Source: JBEBGV01 sp040081265 (lineage in GTDB: Bacteria > Acidobacteriota > Vicinamibacteria > Vicinamibacterales > UBA2999). From it: 12,521 bases of DNA. Below the pieces are notes generated by a model. The model saw only the letters and a list, made by a program, of their open reading frames with translations. It was not told the DNA's origin and ran no database searches. A program made the position numbers and the translations under genes. The stretch covers positions 1-12,521 of the forward strand of contig JBEBGV010000100.1 of NCBI GenBank assembly GCA_040081265.1, read 5' to 3'. Positions 12,076 to 12,521 of this stretch are shown one piece after another; the stretch's first letter is position 1, and the number at the start of each line of letters is the position of its first letter.

Positions 12076-12521
12076 CACTCGGACTCCAGGCCGAAACGCT
12101 CGCGGAGCAACTCGGCGTCAGCGCGATCCTTGAGGCGGACCGTATCCTTCTTCATGCGGTACAGCGTACGTGGTGTGACGGCTGCCACGCTCAGATCCTG
12201 GAACAGCACGCGCCCAATCTCGAGGTCCGTGAAGGCATAGGCGGTGCCGAGCTTCGTGACGATATCGATGTGGAACCCACCTTCGGGTGGGTTGTACTGG
12301 ACGGCCGGGTAGTCGCCCAGCAGATCCGCCGCCGTGATCTCGTCAATCTCCGGATCGTGGAAGACATCGCGAAGCGCCGCCTTGAGGCGCTCCACGTTGT
12401 CCGCGTCAGGCGCGATGAAGACGTCGAGATCCTCCGTCGCACGCGCGAGGCCGAGCAGATTGAGCGCCACCGCTCCAAACACCGCGTACTCGACACCGCG
12501 CGCTTCAAACGCGGCGAGCAG
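12075..12521 (-). CDS. Nucleotidyltransferase of the AbiEii/MNT-like group, 5'-truncated
   Basis: About 148 residues are visible and the frame is still open at the right edge, reading LLAAFEARGVEYAVFGAVAL, so the N-terminus lies outside the window. The nucleotidyltransferase signature is clear: a G-A-x-A-L-N loop (GAVALNLLG, with GA in place of the usual GG), then R-x-T-E-D-L-D-V-F with the paired metal-binding Asp/Glu residues, and a third acidic residue in GGFHIDIVTKLG. The C-terminal half (YRMKKDTVRLKDRADAELLRERFG) matches the helical tail of small domain-fused or AbiEii-like transferases. Such proteins transfer nucleotides to RNA, tRNA ends or proteins, and many are toxins of toxin-antitoxin pairs. 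It is translationally coupled to the small gene that follows. An internal GTG at 12482 is an unlikely start because it would remove strand 1 of the domain. Confidence 0.78.
   Translation of the reverse strand: MLAAFEARGVEYAVFGAVALNLLGLARATEDLDVFIAPDADNVERLKAALRDVFHDPEIDEITAADLLGDYPAVQYNPPEGGFHIDIVTKLGTAYAFTDLEIGRVLFQDLSVAAVTPRTLYRMKKDTVRLKDRADAELLRERFGLESE

Noticed and set aside
1..12521. Insertion sequences, tRNA or rRNA genes, integrase or attachment sites
   Set aside because: No transposase or integrase reading frames, tRNA cloverleaf or terminal repeats were seen. The flanking toxin-antitoxin-like pairs alone do not show a mobile island.

Overview
The window is GC-rich, densely coded bacterial DNA. 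No taxonomic marker is present. The mix of genes (an Oar-like TonB-dependent receptor with an N-terminal carboxypeptidase-regulatory domain, a small secreted protein of the same fold, a PIN/RHH toxin-antitoxin pair, a nucleotidyltransferase with a small partner) together with the high GC suggests an Acidobacteriota-type genome, possibly Vicinamibacteria. That assignment is inference.

Layout. Left edge: the 3' end of a membrane-protein gene (+), then a vapBC pair (-). From 4232 down to 1199 runs a tightly packed minus-strand operon: c-type cytochrome, PCu(A)C copper chaperone, SCO copper chaperone, an Asp-box secreted protein, a small carboxypeptidase-regulatory-like secreted protein, and a variant CcmH-like protein. 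Several of these overlap by 1 or 4 bases. Divergent from it (4494-7325) is a large TonB-dependent receptor, whose stop codon overlaps the stop of a second minus-strand pair: a YcnI-type copper protein (9759-9094) followed by a CopC-CopD fusion (9046-7322). Divergent from ycnI is a two-component system, a RegB/PrrB/ActS-type redox kinase and a RegA/PrrA/ActR-type regulator (9915-11785). Right edge: a small unknown protein and a 5'-truncated nucleotidyltransferase (-), resembling a toxin-antitoxin-type pair.

How it fits together. PCu(A)C and SCO load copper into cytochrome c oxidase; YcnI and CopCD bind periplasmic copper and move it across the inner membrane; the TonB receptor could bring copper or a copper ligand across the outer membrane; the cytochrome c and CcmH-like protein belong to respiration or cytochrome maturation. 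The RegBA pair is the obvious candidate to couple these to redox state. The strongest observation is that both divergent control regions carry 17-bp palindromes of one design, TGCG(A/T)CA-N3-TG(T/A)CGCA: two between the cytochrome operon and the TonB receptor, and one between ycnI and regB. This matches the GCGNC-Nx-GNCGC pattern known for RegA/PrrA-family regulators. At two promoters the palindrome is centred about 42 bp upstream of the predicted transcription start. I infer a locally encoded, autoregulated redox-copper-respiration regulon that includes an outer-membrane receptor.
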